From NCBI RefSeq assembly GCF_000382405.1, contig NZ_KB908262.1, forward strand, positions 62,001 to 126,000: a stretch of DNA of 64,000 nucleotides. Direction: 5' to 3'. This stretch comes from Mycobacterium sp. 141 (GTDB lineage Bacteria > Actinomycetota > Actinomycetes > Mycobacteriales > Mycobacteriaceae). The notes below the pieces were generated by a model, which was given only the letters and a program-made list of their open reading frames with translations, did not search any database and was not told the DNA's origin. How positions within the stretch are numbered: position 1 is the first letter of the stretch; each line of letters starts with the position of its first letter. The translations under genes were made by a program, and so were the position numbers. Below are positions 11,398 through 23,195 of the stretch, one piece after another.

Positions 11398-14300
11398 ATG
11401 GGATCCGTCGAGCGTCCGATCGAGCCGCCGCCCCGTTTTGCCGTCGTCGGCTACGCGGCACGGTTCCCAGGAGCACCGGATGCCGAGACGTTCTGGGATG
11501 TGCTGCGAGAGGGCCGCGACGCGATCTCGGAAGTACCCGAGGACCGCTGGGACGCCGACGAGTTCTTCGACCCGGAACCCGGTACGCCGGGCAAGGTGGT
11601 GACCCGTCGGGCCGGTTTCGTCGACGACGTGACGGGGTTCGACGCGCCGTTCTTCGGCATGTCGACCCGCGAGGTCAGGTTGATGGACCCGCAGCATCGA
11701 CTCCTGCTGGAGACCGCTTGGCGCGCGGTGGAGCACTCGGGGATCGCGCCGACAGCTCTGGCCGAGACCAACACCGGTGTGTTCGTAGGTTTGGCCACCC
11801 ATGACTACCTGGGAATGGCCTCCGACGAGCTGACCTATCCCGAAATCGAGGCCTACATGGCCATCGGGACGTCGAACGCCGCAGCTGCCGGGCGGATCAG
11901 CTACCGACTGGGGCTGCAGGGCCCCGCAGTCGCCGTCGACACCGCGTGCAGCTCGTCCTTGGTGGCCATCCATCAGGCCTGCCAGGCGCTGCGCCTGGGC
12001 GAATGCGACCTCGCGCTGGCCGGCGGGGCGAACGTCCTGCTCACGCCGGCAACCATGATCACGTTCTCCAACGCGCACATGCTTGCACCCGACGGCCGGT
12101 GCAAGACCTTCGACGCAGCCGCGGACGGCTATGTGCGTGGCGAGGGTTGTGGCGTCATCGTCATCAAAGGTCTCGAGGACGCGATCCGCGACGGTGACCG
12201 GATCCGGGCCGTGATCCGCGGCAGCGCGATCAACCAGGACGGCGCATCGGGCGGACTGACGGTGCCCAACGGCGTCGCTCAGCAGCGCGTCATCACCGAT
12301 GCGCTCAAGCGCGCAAACCTCGAACCCAGCGACGTCGGATACCTGGAAGCGCACGGTACCGGTACCTCGCTGGGCGACCCGATCGAAGCCCAGGCCGCGG
12401 GCGCGGTGCTCGGCGCCGGACGCGAACCCGACCGGCCGTTGTTGATCGGCTCGGCGAAGACCAACATCGGGCACCTGGAAGCCGCTGCGGGCATCGCAGG
12501 CGTCATCAAGGTCATCCTGTCGCTCGAGCATGAGACATTGCCCAAGCATCTCCACTTCGAGAACCCGTCGCCGCACATTCCGTGGGACCGCCTTGCAGTG
12601 GAGGTGGTGAAGGAGACCATGCCCTGGGAGCGCAATGGGCAGCCACGTATCGCCGGGGTCAGCTCGTTCGGGTTCGCCGGCACCAACGCGCACGTCATCC
12701 TCGAAGAAGCCCCGGAGCCGGCGGCGGCACCGCAATCGGTCGAGCAAGCCGGGTTCAGCATCCTTCCGCTGTCCGCGCGGACACCGGCCGCGCTCGTCCA
12801 GCTCGCCGACGAATATCGCAGCTGGTTGATCTCACACCCCGAAGCCACCTTGGCCGACGTGTGCTTCACTGCCGGCGCGGGGCGAGCACACCTGGAACAC
12901 CGGGCCGCCTTGGTGGTCAACTCGAGGGAATCCGCCACCGAGCTACTCGGCGCGCTCGCGGATGACCGCCCCGCACCCGGTTTGGTCCGCGGAGAATCCC
13001 ACGAGGCGCCGAAGACGGCGTGGCTGTTCACCGGCCAGGGCAGCCAGTACCCGGGCATGGCCCGCGAGTTGTTCGCCACCGAGCCGGTGTTTGCCGAAAC
13101 CGTGAAGCGCTGCGCGGCCGCGGTCGCGGATGTTCTCGAAAAGCCGTTACTGGACGTGATTTTCGATGCTGAAGCGAGCGAAGAGACGCTGCGGCAGACC
13201 TCCTATGCCCAGCCGGCGTTGTTCGCGCTAGAGATGGGGTTGGCCCGACTGTGGCAGTCGTGGGGCTTCGAGCCGGACGTGGTGCTGGGCCACAGCGTCG
13301 GCCAGTATTCGGCGGCCTGCGTCGCGGGCGTGTTCAGCCTCGAGGACGGCGCGCGACTGATGGCCGAACGGGGTCGCCTGTTCGGAAGCCTGCCCGCGGG
13401 TGGCCGCATGGTCGCGGTGTTCGCCGGTGCCGAGCGGGTCGAGAGCCTCACCGACGAATTCCCGACGCTGTCGGTCGCCGCCTACAACGGCACCAACACC
13501 GTATTGTCCGGGCCCGCAGAGGATCTGGAGAAGGCGGTCGCCCGGTTGACGGCCGACGGCATTCGGTACGACTGGCTGGAAACCAGCCACGCCTTCCACT
13601 CGGCGCTGCTGGATCCGATCCTCGACGAGTTCGAGTCCTATGCGAATCAGTTCACTTTCAAAGCACCACAACGGATTCTGATCGACAATCGCACCGGTGC
13701 CGCACTCGGCCGGAGCGTCAAACTCGATGGCGCCTACTGGCGCCGGCACGCACGCCAACCAGTGGAATTCGCCAAGAGCGTACGGACGCTGGCGGACCTG
13801 AACTGCAAGGTGTTGCTCGAGGTCGGCCCACGACCGGTGCTCACCGCCGCAGCGTTGGGCGCGTGGCCCGATCCAGCCACCGCGCCCCGGGTGATCGCCT
13901 CCCTGCGGCGAAACATTGCCGACAACCGGCAGATCACTGAAGCTGTCGCAGACGCCTACGTGTTGGGCCATCTGCCCGACTTCGCCGCCTTCCGGCAGCC
14001 TCATGCGCGCAAGCTCGATCTGCCCACGTATCCGTTCGAGCACCGCCAGTATTGGTATCGCGACAACAGAGATCAGGCTGAGCATCAGCCACAACAGCAC
14101 GTTGCCGCGCGCACCCAGGCCGTCCGGCTCCTCGAGGACGGCCGGATCGAAGAGCTCGCAGCCCTGCTCGACGGCGCGGGCAGCGACCAACAGACCGTGA
14201 GCATCCTGACCAAGCTTGCGGCACAACACAATCAGCAACGCTCGACCCAGTCGATCGCCGACGACCGCTACGAGTTCCGCTGGGAGAAGGCGGTTACCCC

Positions 14301-17300
14301 GCTCTCCGGTGCGGAGGCCGGGGCGAGTTCCTGGATTCTCATCGGCGACGACTCCGATGCCGTCAAGCCTCTGGTCGACGCGCTCACCGCGCGTGGGCAG
14401 CAGCATCGTCTCCTCGCTCTGCCCGTCTCCGACGCCGACGAGGCGCAGCTCGCAGATGCGTTGCGCGCCGCGGTAACCGATGGTTCGACGCTGCGCATCG
14501 TGAATGTCACCGCGCTCAACTCAACCGGTGCACCGTCGATGCGATCACTGCTGCGGATGCAACATCAGGTCATGACCGGGACACGGCGGCTCCTCCGCGC
14601 TGCGGTCGCCGCCGGCCTGAGAACACCCATCTGGCTGGTTACCCGCGGCGCACAGCACGTCACCGACGCAGACACCGTGGCTCCGGAGCAGAGTGCCCTG
14701 TGGGGATTCGGCCGCGCAGCGGCGCTGGAACTGCCGCAACTGTGGGGTGGATTGGCCGACCTGTCCGCGGGTAGCGCCGACGAATGGTCCGGGTTGCTCG
14801 GCCGGATCACGGCGGCACCCGACTCGTCCGTCCGGGAAGACCAAGTCGCGCTGCGTGATCAAGCGGTCTACGTACCCCGGTTGGTGCGCAGGGAGGAATT
14901 ACCGAGCGGTAAGCCACTCGAACTGCGTGCCGACGCAACGTATCTGGTGACCGGCGGGCTCGGCTCCATAGGACTCGAGATCGCCGGCTACCTGGCCTCG
15001 CACGGCGCCAAACATCTGGTGTTGACCAGTCGGCGTGAGCCCAGCGACACCGCCGCGCAGCGGATCGAGGGACTGCGTGCCCAGCACGGCTGCGACGTCC
15101 GGGTGTTCACAGCCGATGTCGCCGACGCGCACGATGTCGCGCGACTGCTGGCCGGCGTGCGGGCCGAGCTGCCGCCGTTGGCGGGCATCGTCCACGCTGC
15201 CGGCGAGATCGGCACCACTGCGCTGAGCGAGCTCGATTCTGAATCCCAGCAAGCCGAAGTGGATCGCGTCTTCGCCGGGAAGGTTTGGGGTGCATGGCAT
15301 TTGAGTGAAGCGGTGGCTGACGAGAAGCTCGACTTCTTCATCAGCACCTCCTCGATCGCCTCGGTCTGGGGCGGATTCGGTCAGACCGCCTACAGCGCGG
15401 CCAACGCATTCCTGGACGGGCTGGCCTGGCGCCTGCGCGAGCAGGGCGTCGCCGGCGTCAGCGTCAACTTCGGCCCCTGGTCAGCAGGCATGGCCGACGC
15501 GGAATCTCGGAAGCGCCTGGAACAGCGCGGAATCCGGACACTCTCGCCTGCCGATGCACTGGCCGGCCTGGCCGACGTGGCGGCATCCCCATCGGCACAA
15601 GGCGTCGTCGCCCGCATCGACTGGGCCCGCTTCCTGCCGCTCTACCAGCAAGCGGGCCGGCGGGCATTCCTGGCGGAGTTGGAGCGTGAGGTACCCACCC
15701 AGGTGTCCGTGACGCAGTCCGGCACTGCCTCCGGGAAAACCCAGCTGGTCGAACGGCTCGCAAGTGCCCCGGTTCAGCAGCGCAAGAAGCTGCTCACCGA
15801 TTACCTGCGCGACGCGGTGGCAGAGGTGACGCGCGTGGACTCCACGGAGATCCGCGAGGACGCAGGCTTCTTCGACCTCGGCATGGATTCACTGATGGCC
15901 GTCGAACTGCGCCGCCGCATCGAACAAGGCGTCGGTGCGGAGATACCGATCACCCTCGTGATGGATTACCCCAGGCTCTCCGATGTGGCCGACTACCTGC
16001 TCGGCGATGTGCTCGGGCTCAGCGAGCAGGCCAAGTCGGTACCTCAACCGGCCTCGGTGCCCACCAGCACCGACGAACCGATCGCGATCGTCGCGGTGTC
16101 GTGCCGTTTCCCCGGCGCCCCCAACCCGGAAGCCTTCTGGGACCTGTTGTCCGGCGGTGTCGATGCCATCCGGGAAATCCCGGAGGACCGCTTCGACATC
16201 GACGAGTTCTACGACCCGGATCCGGAGACGGCGGGCAAGACCTACACGCGCTTCGGCGGATTCCTCGACGGAATCGACGGATTCGATCCCGAGTTCTTCG
16301 GCATCTCTCCGCGCGAGGCGCTCTGGATCGAGCCCCAGCAGCGGCTGATGCTCGAAACGGTGTGGGAAGGCTTGGAACGAGCGGGCTACTCGCCGGCCTC
16401 TTTGCGCGGCAGTCGAACCGGCATCTTCGCGGGCGTGGCTGCCAATGAGTATGCCCATCTGCTGTCGTCGGAGTCGATCGACAAGATCGAGCCGTACTTC
16501 ATCACCGGCAATGCCCTCAACGCCATCTCCGGTCGAGTTGCGTTCGCGCTGGGATTCGAAGGCCCGGCAATGGCCGTCGACACCGCGTGCAGCTCGGCGC
16601 TGGTCGCGATCCATCAGGCCTGCCAGGCACTGCATTCCGGGGACTGCGACCTGGCGTTGGCCGGTGGAGTCAACGTCCTGCTGTCTCCGGTGACGGTCGT
16701 CGCCGCCTCCCGCGCGCGGATGCTGTCTCCCGTCGGGCGATGCAAGACCTTCGACGCGTCCGCCGACGGCTACGTGCGCAGTGAAGGCTGCGGCATCCTC
16801 GTGCTCAAGAGGCTCAGCGATGCTCAGCGTGACGGCGACCGGATCTGCGCGGTCATTCCCAGCAGCGCGGTGAACCAGGACGGTGCGTCCAGCGGTTTGA
16901 CCGTGCCCAATGGTGGTGCACAGCAACGGCTCATCGGAACGGCGCTCGCGCGCGCCGGGTGGACCGGCGGGGATGTCGACTACCTCGAGGCGCACGGTAC
17001 GGGCACCCCGCTGGGCGATCCGATCGAGGTCCAGGCGGCCGCCGCCGCCTACGGCGCCTCGCGCGAGGCGGACCGGCCGTTGCTGATGGGCTCGGTGAAG
17101 ACCAACATCGGACACACCGAATCCGCTTCGGGCGCAGCAGGACTGATCAAGGTTGTGTTGTCGCTGCAGAACGAGGTACTCCCGCAGAGCCTGCACTTCG
17201 AGAACCCGTCACCGCACATCCCATGGGACTCGCTCTCGGTGCGGGTGGTGGACGAGGCGATTCCGTGGCAGGCCAACGGCAGGCCCCGGCGTGCCGGCGT

Positions 17301-20300
17301 GAGTTCATTCGGGTTCACCGGCACGAACGCGCACGTGCTGATCGAGGAAGCGCCGACACCGGCTGAATTCGCGCCGGAGACGCCGGCCGAGAGCCCAGGT
17401 GTCAACGTGCTGGCACTGTCCGCGCGGTCACCGGAAGCCCTGGTGACGTTGGCAAAGCGCTACGGGGCGTGGTTGGACGCCCACCCGGACGCCGATCTCG
17501 CCGACGTATGCGTCACCGCGGGCGCGGGCCGTTCGCACTTCGAACATCGCGCCGCGCTGGTCGTGGATTCGTTCGCCGACGCGCGCGCGGGACTCGCGGA
17601 CCTTGCCGAAAACCGCACCCGGCCTGGCGTGCTCCGTGGCGAGCACACCAATCGTCCGACGACAGCCTGGTTGTTCACCGGGCAGGGCAGCCAGTACCCG
17701 GGAATGGCACGCGAGTTGTTCAGCGCCGAACCGGTTTTCGCCGAAACCGTGAAGCGCTGCGCGGAGGCGGTCGACGACATCCTGCCGCGTCCGTTGCTGG
17801 AGGTCATGTTCGCCACGGACAGTGACGCCGGAGAAAGGCTGCGGCACACCTCGTTTGCCCAGCCGGCACTTTTCGCCGTCGAGATGGGCTTGGCCCGGCT
17901 GTGGCAGTCATGGGGTGTCGAGCCCGACGTGGTGCTGGGTCACAGCGTGGGCCAGTACGCAGCGGCATGTGTGGCGGGAGTGTTCAGCCTCGAAGACGGT
18001 GCACGTCTGATCGCCCACCGCGGCCGACTGTTCGGCAGTCTCCCCGCGGGTGGGCGAATGGTTGCGGTGTTCTCCGACCCCAAACACGTCGAGCAGATCG
18101 CGAGCGAATTTCCGCGCGTGTCGGTCGGCGCCTACAACGGTCCCAACACCGTGCTTTCTGGCCCCGGCGAAGATCTGCAACAAGCGGTCAACCGATTCGA
18201 GGAAGACGGCATCCGCTGCACCTGGCTGGAGACCAGCCATGCCTTCCACTCAGAACTGCTGGATCCGGTGCTCGACGAGTTCGAGGCATTTGCGGCGCAG
18301 GTGCAATTCGCTGCCCCGACGCTGCCGCTGGTCTGCAACCGCACCGGTGCGGTGCTCACGCCCCAGACTCCGCTCGACGCTCAGTACTGGCGGCGGCATT
18401 CCCGCCAGCCGGTGCAGTTCGCCGAGAGTGTGCGCACGGTGGCGGCGCTGGGCTGCTCGATATTGATGGAGATCGGTCCGCAGCCGGTGCTCACCGGAGC
18501 CGCGGTACAGGTCTGGCCGGCGCACTTGGCCGCGCCACGGGCGATCGTCTCGCTGCGCAAGGGCGTTGGCGACCGTCGCCAGATGGCCGACGCGGTGGCC
18601 GCAGCCTACGTCGGTGGCCACCGGCCGAATTTCGCTGCACTGTATGGTCAGCCACATCGCAAGGTGGAGCTGCCCACCTACCCGTTCCAGCATCGTCGCT
18701 TCTGGCCCAAGACAGGTGGGCTCGCCATAGAGGGGTCGGTCGGCTCTGCGGGATCCGGAATCCTCGGCAGCGCCAAAGATCTCGCTTCCGGCGACTCGGT
18801 CTACACGAGCAGGCTGTCCGTCAAATCGCAGCCCTGGCTCTCCGACCACGTCATCTACGGCACCGTCGTCGTTCCCGGCGCGACCTACGCCGCGATGGCA
18901 CTGGCCGCGGTAGGCACCCCGGCGCACGCCAAGGACGTCTTCTTCTACGAGCCGATCATCCTGCCCGAGAAGAGTTCCCGCGAAGTGCAGTTGACATTGC
19001 ACCCGGCCAACGGCGGCGGCGAATGGAAGTTCCAGGTGCACAGCCGTCCGTTCGGTGTCAGTGACGCCGAATGGTCGTTGAACGCCGAAGGCACTGTGGT
19101 GAGCGGCGTCGGCGACGACACCGGCGAACCGGCGTCCGAGGACGATCCGATCGACGAGGCCATCGAGCGCATGAACCGCATGCGTCCGCAGGAACTGTTC
19201 GAGACCTTTGCCGACCTGGAACTGGCATGGGGACCGAACTGGTCCGGTTCCCTGAAGTCGCTGTGGCTTGGTGAGGGCGAGGCGATCGGCGACATCCTCG
19301 TCGGCGAGGAACTCGCCGAACACCTCGGAACCGAGCCGATGCACCCCGTGCTGATGGACTTGTGCACCGGCGTCGCCTTCCCCGCGTTCCCAGCGCTGCT
19401 CGCGGCCCAACAGGGCGTCAACGACCTGTTCCTGCCGTTGCGGTACGGGCAGGTGACGCTCAAAGAGAAGATGCCGCGACGGTTCTACTGCCGTGCGAAG
19501 TGGCATGAGAGCGCCCTCGACAGCGAGACTCAGGTGTTCGATCTGGAATACCTCGATCGAGATGGCCGTCATCTCGGCGGAATTCGCGAGTTCACGGTCA
19601 AACGCGCACCTCGCGAAGCACTGCTGCGCGGCCTCGGCGGCGACGCCACCCGGCTGCTGTACACCCTCGGCTGGCACGAGGTTCCGCTACCGCCGTCCGG
19701 CGATGAGGCCGCAAAGGTCAGCGGCACCTGGCTGATCGCCGGGTTCGACGAACTGGCCGCCAAGGTGCCCGGCTGCGTCCGATTCGACCGGAACGCCGAT
19801 CCGGAGCTCCTGGGACAGCTGCTGGTTCAGGCACACGAACGCGGCATGGGGTTCTCGGGTGTCGTGTGGCGTAGCAGCGGACCGGGCGCAGACGCGGCGG
19901 CGGACGCCGAGACGCGTCTCGAAGCTGAGATCGCCAACCTGCTGAGCGCCGTGCACACCGTGCAGGATGGTCAGGTCAGGCTGCCCGGCGGTCTTTGGAT
20001 CGTCACCGAACGGGCCGTCGCCACCGAGTCCGGTGAGCCGGTCGATCCGGTGCAGGCCGCGCTGTGGGGCTTCGGTCGCACGACGATCAACGAGGAACCG
20101 GCACTGCGAGCCAAACTCGTCGACTGCGACGGGTCGGACGAGGCTGTACAGGCCTTGACCACCCTTTTGGCGGCACCGGTGGATGAACCGGAACTGGCTC
20201 TGCGGCAAGGAAAGCTACTGGCTTCCCGGTTGTTGCCGTGGGCGCGCAGCGGGCATCTCACGGTGCCGCGCGGTGGCGACTACGTGCTGGCGCCCACCGA

Positions 20301-22512
20301 ACGCGGCGCGATCGACAACCTGCGGCTGATCGAGAAGGACGTGCCGGCGCCGGACGAGGGCTACGTACAGGTGCGGGTGGAGGCCGCGGGTCTCAACTTC
20401 CGCGACGTGCTCAATGTCCTCGGGCTCTACCCGGGCGACCCGGGGCCGATCGGTGGCGACTTCGCCGGCGTCGTCACGCAATTGGGTGAGGGCGTAACCG
20501 GGGTTGCGGTGGGCCAGCGTGTCTATGGCTCCATGCAGGGCGCGTTCTCCAGCCGGTTCAACGTGCCTGCTCAATTCCTGGCGCCGATCCCCGACGGGGT
20601 GAGCGCGGTGGAAGCTGCGACGATTCCCGCCGCGGCGCTGACGGTACGGCTCGCGTTCGACTGGGCGCAGCTGAAGCCCGGTGACAAGGTGCTGATCCAC
20701 GCGGCCAGCGGTGGCGTCGGGTTGGCAGCGATCCAGATGGCGCAGCAGTGCGGCGCCGAGGTGTTCGCCACGGCCAGCACCTTCAAGCGTGCGACGCTAC
20801 GCAGGCTGGGTGTGAAGCACGTCTACGACTCGCGCACAACGCATTTCGCCGATCAGATCCTGGCGGACACCGACGGCGCGGGCGTGGATGTGGTGCTCAA
20901 CAGCCTGACCAGCGAAGGGTTCATCGAGGCGACGCTGAAGGCCACTGCCAAGCACGGCCGCTTCGCCGAGATTGCCAAACGCGACATCTGGTCACCCGAG
21001 CAGATGGCCGAGGCCCGACCCGACATCGCGTACGAGATCGTCGCTTTGGACACGGTGATGTTCACCGAACCCGATCGCATTCGCGACTTGCTGACCGAGG
21101 TGTCGGAGGGGCTGGCCGCAGCCGATGGCTCCTCGCGCAAGCACTCCTCGGCAGCCGACGGCTCCTCGCGCAAGCACTCCTCGGCAGCCGACGGCTCCTC
21201 GCGCAAGCGCTCGTCGGCAGCGCTGTGGACGCCATTGCCCGCCGAGATCTACCCACTGACCGAGGCGCGGGCCGCGTTCCGCCGCATGCAGCAGGCGCGG
21301 CACATCGGCAAGATCGTCGTGCAGATACCGAACCCGCTGCAGCCGCAGCCCGATCGGAGTTACCTGATCACCGGCGGGCTCGGGGCAATCGGTCTGCACA
21401 CGGCGTCGTACCTGGCCCAACTCGGAGCCGGTGACATCGTGTTGACCAGCCGGCGGGCGCCCGATGCCGACGCGCAACGGGCGATTGAGGAGATCACCGA
21501 GCGCTACAAGACCCGAATCCACGTCTTCACTGCCGATGTCGGCGACGAGGCCCAGGTGGCGAAGCTGCTGGAACGGATCAGGGACGAGTTGCCGCCGCTC
21601 GCGGGTGTGGCACATCTGGCCGGCGTGCTCGACGATGCACTGTTGGGTCAGCAGAGCGTCGAGCGGTTCCGGACCACGTTGGCGCCCAAGGCGTTCGGTG
21701 CGTGCTACTTGGACCGCCTGACGAAAGACGACGATCTCGACTTCTTCATCGTGTCGTCGTCGGTGTCGAGCCTGTTCGGTTCACCCGGTCAGTCCAACTA
21801 CGCGACTGCTAATGCTCTGCTCGACGGCCTGATCGCGCAGCGGAGGGCGCAAGGCCTGCCTGCCACGGGTGTCAACTTCGGTCCCTGGGCCCAAGGCGGC
21901 ATGGCCTCGTCAGAAGCCGCGACCGCCAACATCAGTGCGCAGGGCCTGATTCCACTGGAACCGTCGGCGGCGCTCGCGGCGCTCGCCGAGGTCGTCGCCA
22001 ACGGCACCGGCCAGGCCACGGTCGTCAAGGCCAACTGGCAGCGGGCCGCCAAGGTGCTGGGCAGTTCACGTCCACCGATCCTCGACCTCGTGTTGCCGAG
22101 TGCCGTCGGTGAGGTCGTCGGTGACAGCGAGGTCCTCAAGCAGCTGCTCGAGATCCCGGTGCCGCAGCGGGCCGGGTTCGTGACCGAGTTCCTGCAGAAG
22201 GAGGTGCAGAACTTCCTGCGGCTGGCACAACCGCCGGCCGCGACCAGCCGCTTCCTGGACCTGGGCACGGATTCGCTGATGGCAATCGAACTCCGCAACC
22301 GGCTGCACAGTCAGTTCGGCGGCAAGTTCACGCTCAACGCCACCGCGGTGTTCGATTATCCGACCATCGGTGGGCTGGCCGAGTACCTCGTGGGTCAGCT
22401 GCCCGACGCGGATGAGCCGGAATCGACGGAGGCACCGGACACACCCGAGTCACCGGAGACTGCGGAGTCGGTGGGGCCGGACACGCCGCGCGAAGCGCAG
22501 CAGGAGGACTGA
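11398..22512 (+). CDS. pks: Bimodular type I polyketide synthase (phleic acid synthase of TPP)
   Basis: A 3704-residue PKS with two modules. Module 1: KS (residues about 13-440; Cys184, His319, His359), AT (Ser633 in GHSVGQ), KR (TGGLGSIG near 1185) and ACP (Ser1498). Module 2: KS (from about 1560; Cys1731, His1866, His1906), AT (Ser2183), DH ([10 protein letters not shown] with His2484), ER (nucleotide motif ASGGVGLA near 3103), KR (TGGLGAIG near 3325) and ACP (Ser3626). Both AT domains have HAFH, predicting malonyl-CoA. There is no thioesterase. Module 1 lacks its own DH. Alternating use of the modules would add four carbons per round with one double bond, the known phleic acid pattern. A 33-residue triplicate repeat ([11 protein letters not shown]) interrupts the end of the ER domain. 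FadD23 is the likely starter-supplying partner. Confidence 0.95.
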   Translation: MGSVERPIEPPPRFAVVGYAARFPGAPDAETFWDVLREGRDAISEVPEDRWDADEFFDPEPGTPGKVVTRRAGFVDDVTGFDAPFFGMSTREVRLMDPQHRLLLETAWRAVEHSGIAPTALAETNTGVFVGLATHDYLGMASDELTYPEIEAYMAIGTSNAAAAGRISYRLGLQGPAVAVDTACSSSLVAIHQACQALRLGECDLALAGGANVLLTPATMITFSNAHMLAPDGRCKTFDAAADGYVRGEGCGVIVIKGLEDAIRDGDRIRAVIRGSAINQDGASGGLTVPNGVAQQRVITDALKRANLEPSDVGYLEAHGTGTSLGDPIEAQAAGAVLGAGREPDRPLLIGSAKTNIGHLEAAAGIAGVIKVILSLEHETLPKHLHFENPSPHIPWDRLAVEVVKETMPWERNGQPRIAGVSSFGFAGTNAHVILEEAPEPAAAPQSVEQAGFSILPLSARTPAALVQLADEYRSWLISHPEATLADVCFTAGAGRAHLEHRAALVVNSRESATELLGALADDRPAPGLVRGESHEAPKTAWLFTGQGSQYPGMARELFATEPVFAETVKRCAAAVADVLEKPLLDVIFDAEASEETLRQTSYAQPALFALEMGLARLWQSWGFEPDVVLGHSVGQYSAACVAGVFSLEDGARLMAERGRLFGSLPAGGRMVAVFAGAERVESLTDEFPTLSVAAYNGTNTVLSGPAEDLEKAVARLTADGIRYDWLETSHAFHSALLDPILDEFESYANQFTFKAPQRILIDNRTGAALGRSVKLDGAYWRRHARQPVEFAKSVRTLADLNCKVLLEVGPRPVLTAAALGAWPDPATAPRVIASLRRNIADNRQITEAVADAYVLGHLPDFAAFRQPHARKLDLPTYPFEHRQYWYRDNRDQAEHQPQQHVAARTQAVRLLEDGRIEELAALLDGAGSDQQTVSILTKLAAQHNQQRSTQSIADDRYEFRWEKAVTPLSGAEAGASSWILIGDDSDAVKPLVDALTARGQQHRLLALPVSDADEAQLADALRAAVTDGSTLRIVNVTALNSTGAPSMRSLLRMQHQVMTGTRRLLRAAVAAGLRTPIWLVTRGAQHVTDADTVAPEQSALWGFGRAAALELPQLWGGLADLSAGSADEWSGLLGRITAAPDSSVREDQVALRDQAVYVPRLVRREELPSGKPLELRADATYLVTGGLGSIGLEIAGYLASHGAKHLVLTSRREPSDTAAQRIEGLRAQHGCDVRVFTADVADAHDVARLLAGVRAELPPLAGIVHAAGEIGTTALSELDSESQQAEVDRVFAGKVWGAWHLSEAVADEKLDFFISTSSIASVWGGFGQTAYSAANAFLDGLAWRLREQGVAGVSVNFGPWSAGMADAESRKRLEQRGIRTLSPADALAGLADVAASPSAQGVVARIDWARFLPLYQQAGRRAFLAELEREVPTQVSVTQSGTASGKTQLVERLASAPVQQRKKLLTDYLRDAVAEVTRVDSTEIREDAGFFDLGMDSLMAVELRRRIEQGVGAEIPITLVMDYPRLSDVADYLLGDVLGLSEQAKSVPQPASVPTSTDEPIAIVAVSCRFPGAPNPEAFWDLLSGGVDAIREIPEDRFDIDEFYDPDPETAGKTYTRFGGFLDGIDGFDPEFFGISPREALWIEPQQRLMLETVWEGLERAGYSPASLRGSRTGIFAGVAANEYAHLLSSESIDKIEPYFITGNALNAISGRVAFALGFEGPAMAVDTACSSALVAIHQACQALHSGDCDLALAGGVNVLLSPVTVVAASRARMLSPVGRCKTFDASADGYVRSEGCGILVLKRLSDAQRDGDRICAVIPSSAVNQDGASSGLTVPNGGAQQRLIGTALARAGWTGGDVDYLEAHGTGTPLGDPIEVQAAAAAYGASREADRPLLMGSVKTNIGHTESASGAAGLIKVVLSLQNEVLPQSLHFENPSPHIPWDSLSVRVVDEAIPWQANGRPRRAGVSSFGFTGTNAHVLIEEAPTPAEFAPETPAESPGVNVLALSARSPEALVTLAKRYGAWLDAHPDADLADVCVTAGAGRSHFEHRAALVVDSFADARAGLADLAENRTRPGVLRGEHTNRPTTAWLFTGQGSQYPGMARELFSAEPVFAETVKRCAEAVDDILPRPLLEVMFATDSDAGERLRHTSFAQPALFAVEMGLARLWQSWGVEPDVVLGHSVGQYAAACVAGVFSLEDGARLIAHRGRLFGSLPAGGRMVAVFSDPKHVEQIASEFPRVSVGAYNGPNTVLSGPGEDLQQAVNRFEEDGIRCTWLETSHAFHSELLDPVLDEFEAFAAQVQFAAPTLPLVCNRTGAVLTPQTPLDAQYWRRHSRQPVQFAESVRTVAALGCSILMEIGPQPVLTGAAVQVWPAHLAAPRAIVSLRKGVGDRRQMADAVAAAYVGGHRPNFAALYGQPHRKVELPTYPFQHRRFWPKTGGLAIEGSVGSAGSGILGSAKDLASGDSVYTSRLSVKSQPWLSDHVIYGTVVVPGATYAAMALAAVGTPAHAKDVFFYEPIILPEKSSREVQLTLHPANGGGEWKFQVHSRPFGVSDAEWSLNAEGTVVSGVGDDTGEPASEDDPIDEAIERMNRMRPQELFETFADLELAWGPNWSGSLKSLWLGEGEAIGDILVGEELAEHLGTEPMHPVLMDLCTGVAFPAFPALLAAQQGVNDLFLPLRYGQVTLKEKMPRRFYCRAKWHESALDSETQVFDLEYLDRDGRHLGGIREFTVKRAPREALLRGLGGDATRLLYTLGWHEVPLPPSGDEAAKVSGTWLIAGFDELAAKVPGCVRFDRNADPELLGQLLVQAHERGMGFSGVVWRSSGPGADAAADAETRLEAEIANLLSAVHTVQDGQVRLPGGLWIVTERAVATESGEPVDPVQAALWGFGRTTINEEPALRAKLVDCDGSDEAVQALTTLLAAPVDEPELALRQGKLLASRLLPWARSGHLTVPRGGDYVLAPTERGAIDNLRLIEKDVPAPDEGYVQVRVEAAGLNFRDVLNVLGLYPGDPGPIGGDFAGVVTQLGEGVTGVAVGQRVYGSMQGAFSSRFNVPAQFLAPIPDGVSAVEAATIPAAALTVRLAFDWAQLKPGDKVLIHAASGGVGLAAIQMAQQCGAEVFATASTFKRATLRRLGVKHVYDSRTTHFADQILADTDGAGVDVVLNSLTSEGFIEATLKATAKHGRFAEIAKRDIWSPEQMAEARPDIAYEIVALDTVMFTEPDRIRDLLTEVSEGLAAADGSSRKHSSAADGSSRKHSSAADGSSRKRSSAALWTPLPAEIYPLTEARAAFRRMQQARHIGKIVVQIPNPLQPQPDRSYLITGGLGAIGLHTASYLAQLGAGDIVLTSRRAPDADAQRAIEEITERYKTRIHVFTADVGDEAQVAKLLERIRDELPPLAGVAHLAGVLDDALLGQQSVERFRTTLAPKAFGACYLDRLTKDDDLDFFIVSSSVSSLFGSPGQSNYATANALLDGLIAQRRAQGLPATGVNFGPWAQGGMASSEAATANISAQGLIPLEPSAALAALAEVVANGTGQATVVKANWQRAAKVLGSSRPPILDLVLPSAVGEVVGDSEVLKQLLEIPVPQRAGFVTEFLQKEVQNFLRLAQPPAATSRFLDLGTDSLMAIELRNRLHSQFGGKFTLNATAVFDYPTIGGLAEYLVGQLPDADEPESTEAPDTPESPETAESVGPDTPREAQQED
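21118..21216 (+). repeat. In-frame 33-bp triplicate repeat inside the PKS enoyl reductase
   Basis: Three adjacent 33-bp units encode [22 protein letters not shown] and [11 protein letters not shown] (residues 3241-3273). They lie between the segment ending LLTEVSEGL and the ER end motif [12 protein letters not shown], where related synthases have a short loop. The DNA unit carries GGCTCCTCGCGCAAG, whose complement CGCGAGGAGCC matches the core of the intergenic arrays in the same locus. Units one and two are nearly identical, so expansion is recent. The length is a multiple of three, so the frame is kept. The inserted chain is Ser/Lys/Arg-rich and probably a flexible surface loop. Confidence 0.9.
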
Positions 22513-22521
22513 CCCCGGCTG

Positions 22522-22574
22522 AGACGCAAGACTGCCTCAAATCAGCTTGGCTGGTGCGGGGCAGTCTTGCGTCT
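22522..22574 (+). terminator. Terminator hairpin after pks
   Basis: A perfect 15-bp stem, AGACGCAAGACTGCC at 22522-22536 pairing with its complement at 22560-22574, encloses a 23-base loop and starts ten bases after the pks stop codon. No U-run follows, which is common for mycobacterial terminators. Its location and perfect pairing support transcription termination or 3'-end protection of the 11-kb pks message. Confidence 0.8.
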
Positions 22575-22629
22575 GTCAGACAGCAGGGCATCGGCGAGAT
22601 CATGATTCAAAGTTGGCGGTGTCGGTGAT

Positions 22630-22875
22630 GTGACACCAAGCACCACCATCGGCTACGCGACCTTCCGCTGCCGCCTCGACGACGATGACTTTGCACGGTG
22701 GTTCGCGCGGTTCGGGGCAGGGCTGCATACTTCACCGCGACCGGACAAGCCAGATCGGCTCAGAGCAATACAAATCGCGTTGGTCGACCTGCTCGCCTTC
22801 CCTGATCCTGATCATGAACGCTTTCCCGACTACCGGGATCGACTACCAGGTGACGCGCAATCGGCCGCCGGGTGA
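22630..22875 (+). CDS. Doubtful 81-residue ORF, possible gene remnant
   Basis: A GTG-initiated frame encodes an 81-residue, Asp/Arg-rich peptide with segments RLDDDDFARWFARFG and RAIQIALVDLLAFP. No signal peptide, membrane helix or recognised motif is present, and no convincing ribosome site precedes the start. Codon use is acceptable for the first 30 codons, then less typical. It may be a decayed gene fragment left in the junction between the TPP block and fadE5, or noncoding. I list it only because nothing else occupies this stretch. Confidence 0.2.
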   Translation: MTPSTTIGYATFRCRLDDDDFARWFARFGAGLHTSPRPDKPDRLRAIQIALVDLLAFPDPDHERFPDYRDRLPGDAQSAAG

Positions 22876-23095
22876 CGGCTTTCCAAGACCCGCCAACAGA
22901 CACGGGGGTACTGGAAACGCCGGTTTTCGGGGACCGGAGTGTCTGCTCGGCGGGAAACTACCGAGGCCCAACGAGCGCTACCGTGACGAGCTTCACATTT
23001 CGACAGAGGTGCAGGCCAGGAGGCCGCGATCGGTCGACAGTCGAGTTCGATCAACCGCTGGGTTGGTTAGCCGGCGGAAATTGCTCGTGGTGGCT

Positions 23096-23148
23096 TTGCG
23101 TTGAAGTTACCGGACGGTATAGTTGACCTCAGTTACTGGTGGGTAACT
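23096..23148 (+). promoter_or_regulatory. fadE5 promoter with two inverted-repeat operators
   Basis: TTGCGT (23096-23101) and TATAGT (23118-23123) form -35 and -10 hexamers with a 16-base spacer, predicting a start near 23130. A palindrome TACCGGACGGTA (23108-23119) overlaps the -10 element, and AGTTACTGGTGGGTAACT (23131-23148; six-base perfect arms) begins at the predicted start site. Both positions would block RNA polymerase if bound by a dimeric repressor. The TTAC/GTAA half-sites resemble those in the fadA2/fabG4 gap. Which regulator binds is inference; TetR-type proteins commonly recognise such sites. Confidence 0.65.
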
Positions 23149-23195
23149 TATCCGTAGTACCCAACCACAAGTGGCATTCTCATCGAGGAGGAAAT

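Larger units (their letters stand above)
22513..23095. other. Intergenic region between pks and fadE5 promoter
   Basis: This is the longest gap in the left half of the window. It begins with the pks terminator hairpin. Apart from one doubtful 81-codon frame I see no gene: other frames here are short and lack ribosome sites. Composition changes gradually to less GC-rich toward 23.1 kb where the fadE5 promoter starts. The gap is where the TPP block joins the conserved fadE5 neighbourhood, so it may contain eroded sequence from the joining event. No transposase remnant or attachment-site repeat was found. Confidence 0.6.

Noticed and set aside
11365-12747. 460-codon antisense frame over the start of the PKS (and similar ones at 15889-17196 and 18250-19677)
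   Set aside because: Shadows of the KS and AT domains; repeated at homologous places in both modules, as expected from the sense-strand duplication.
22872-23126. 84-codon frame before fadE5
   Set aside because: It overlaps the fadE5 promoter, has no ribosome site and no recognisable sequence.
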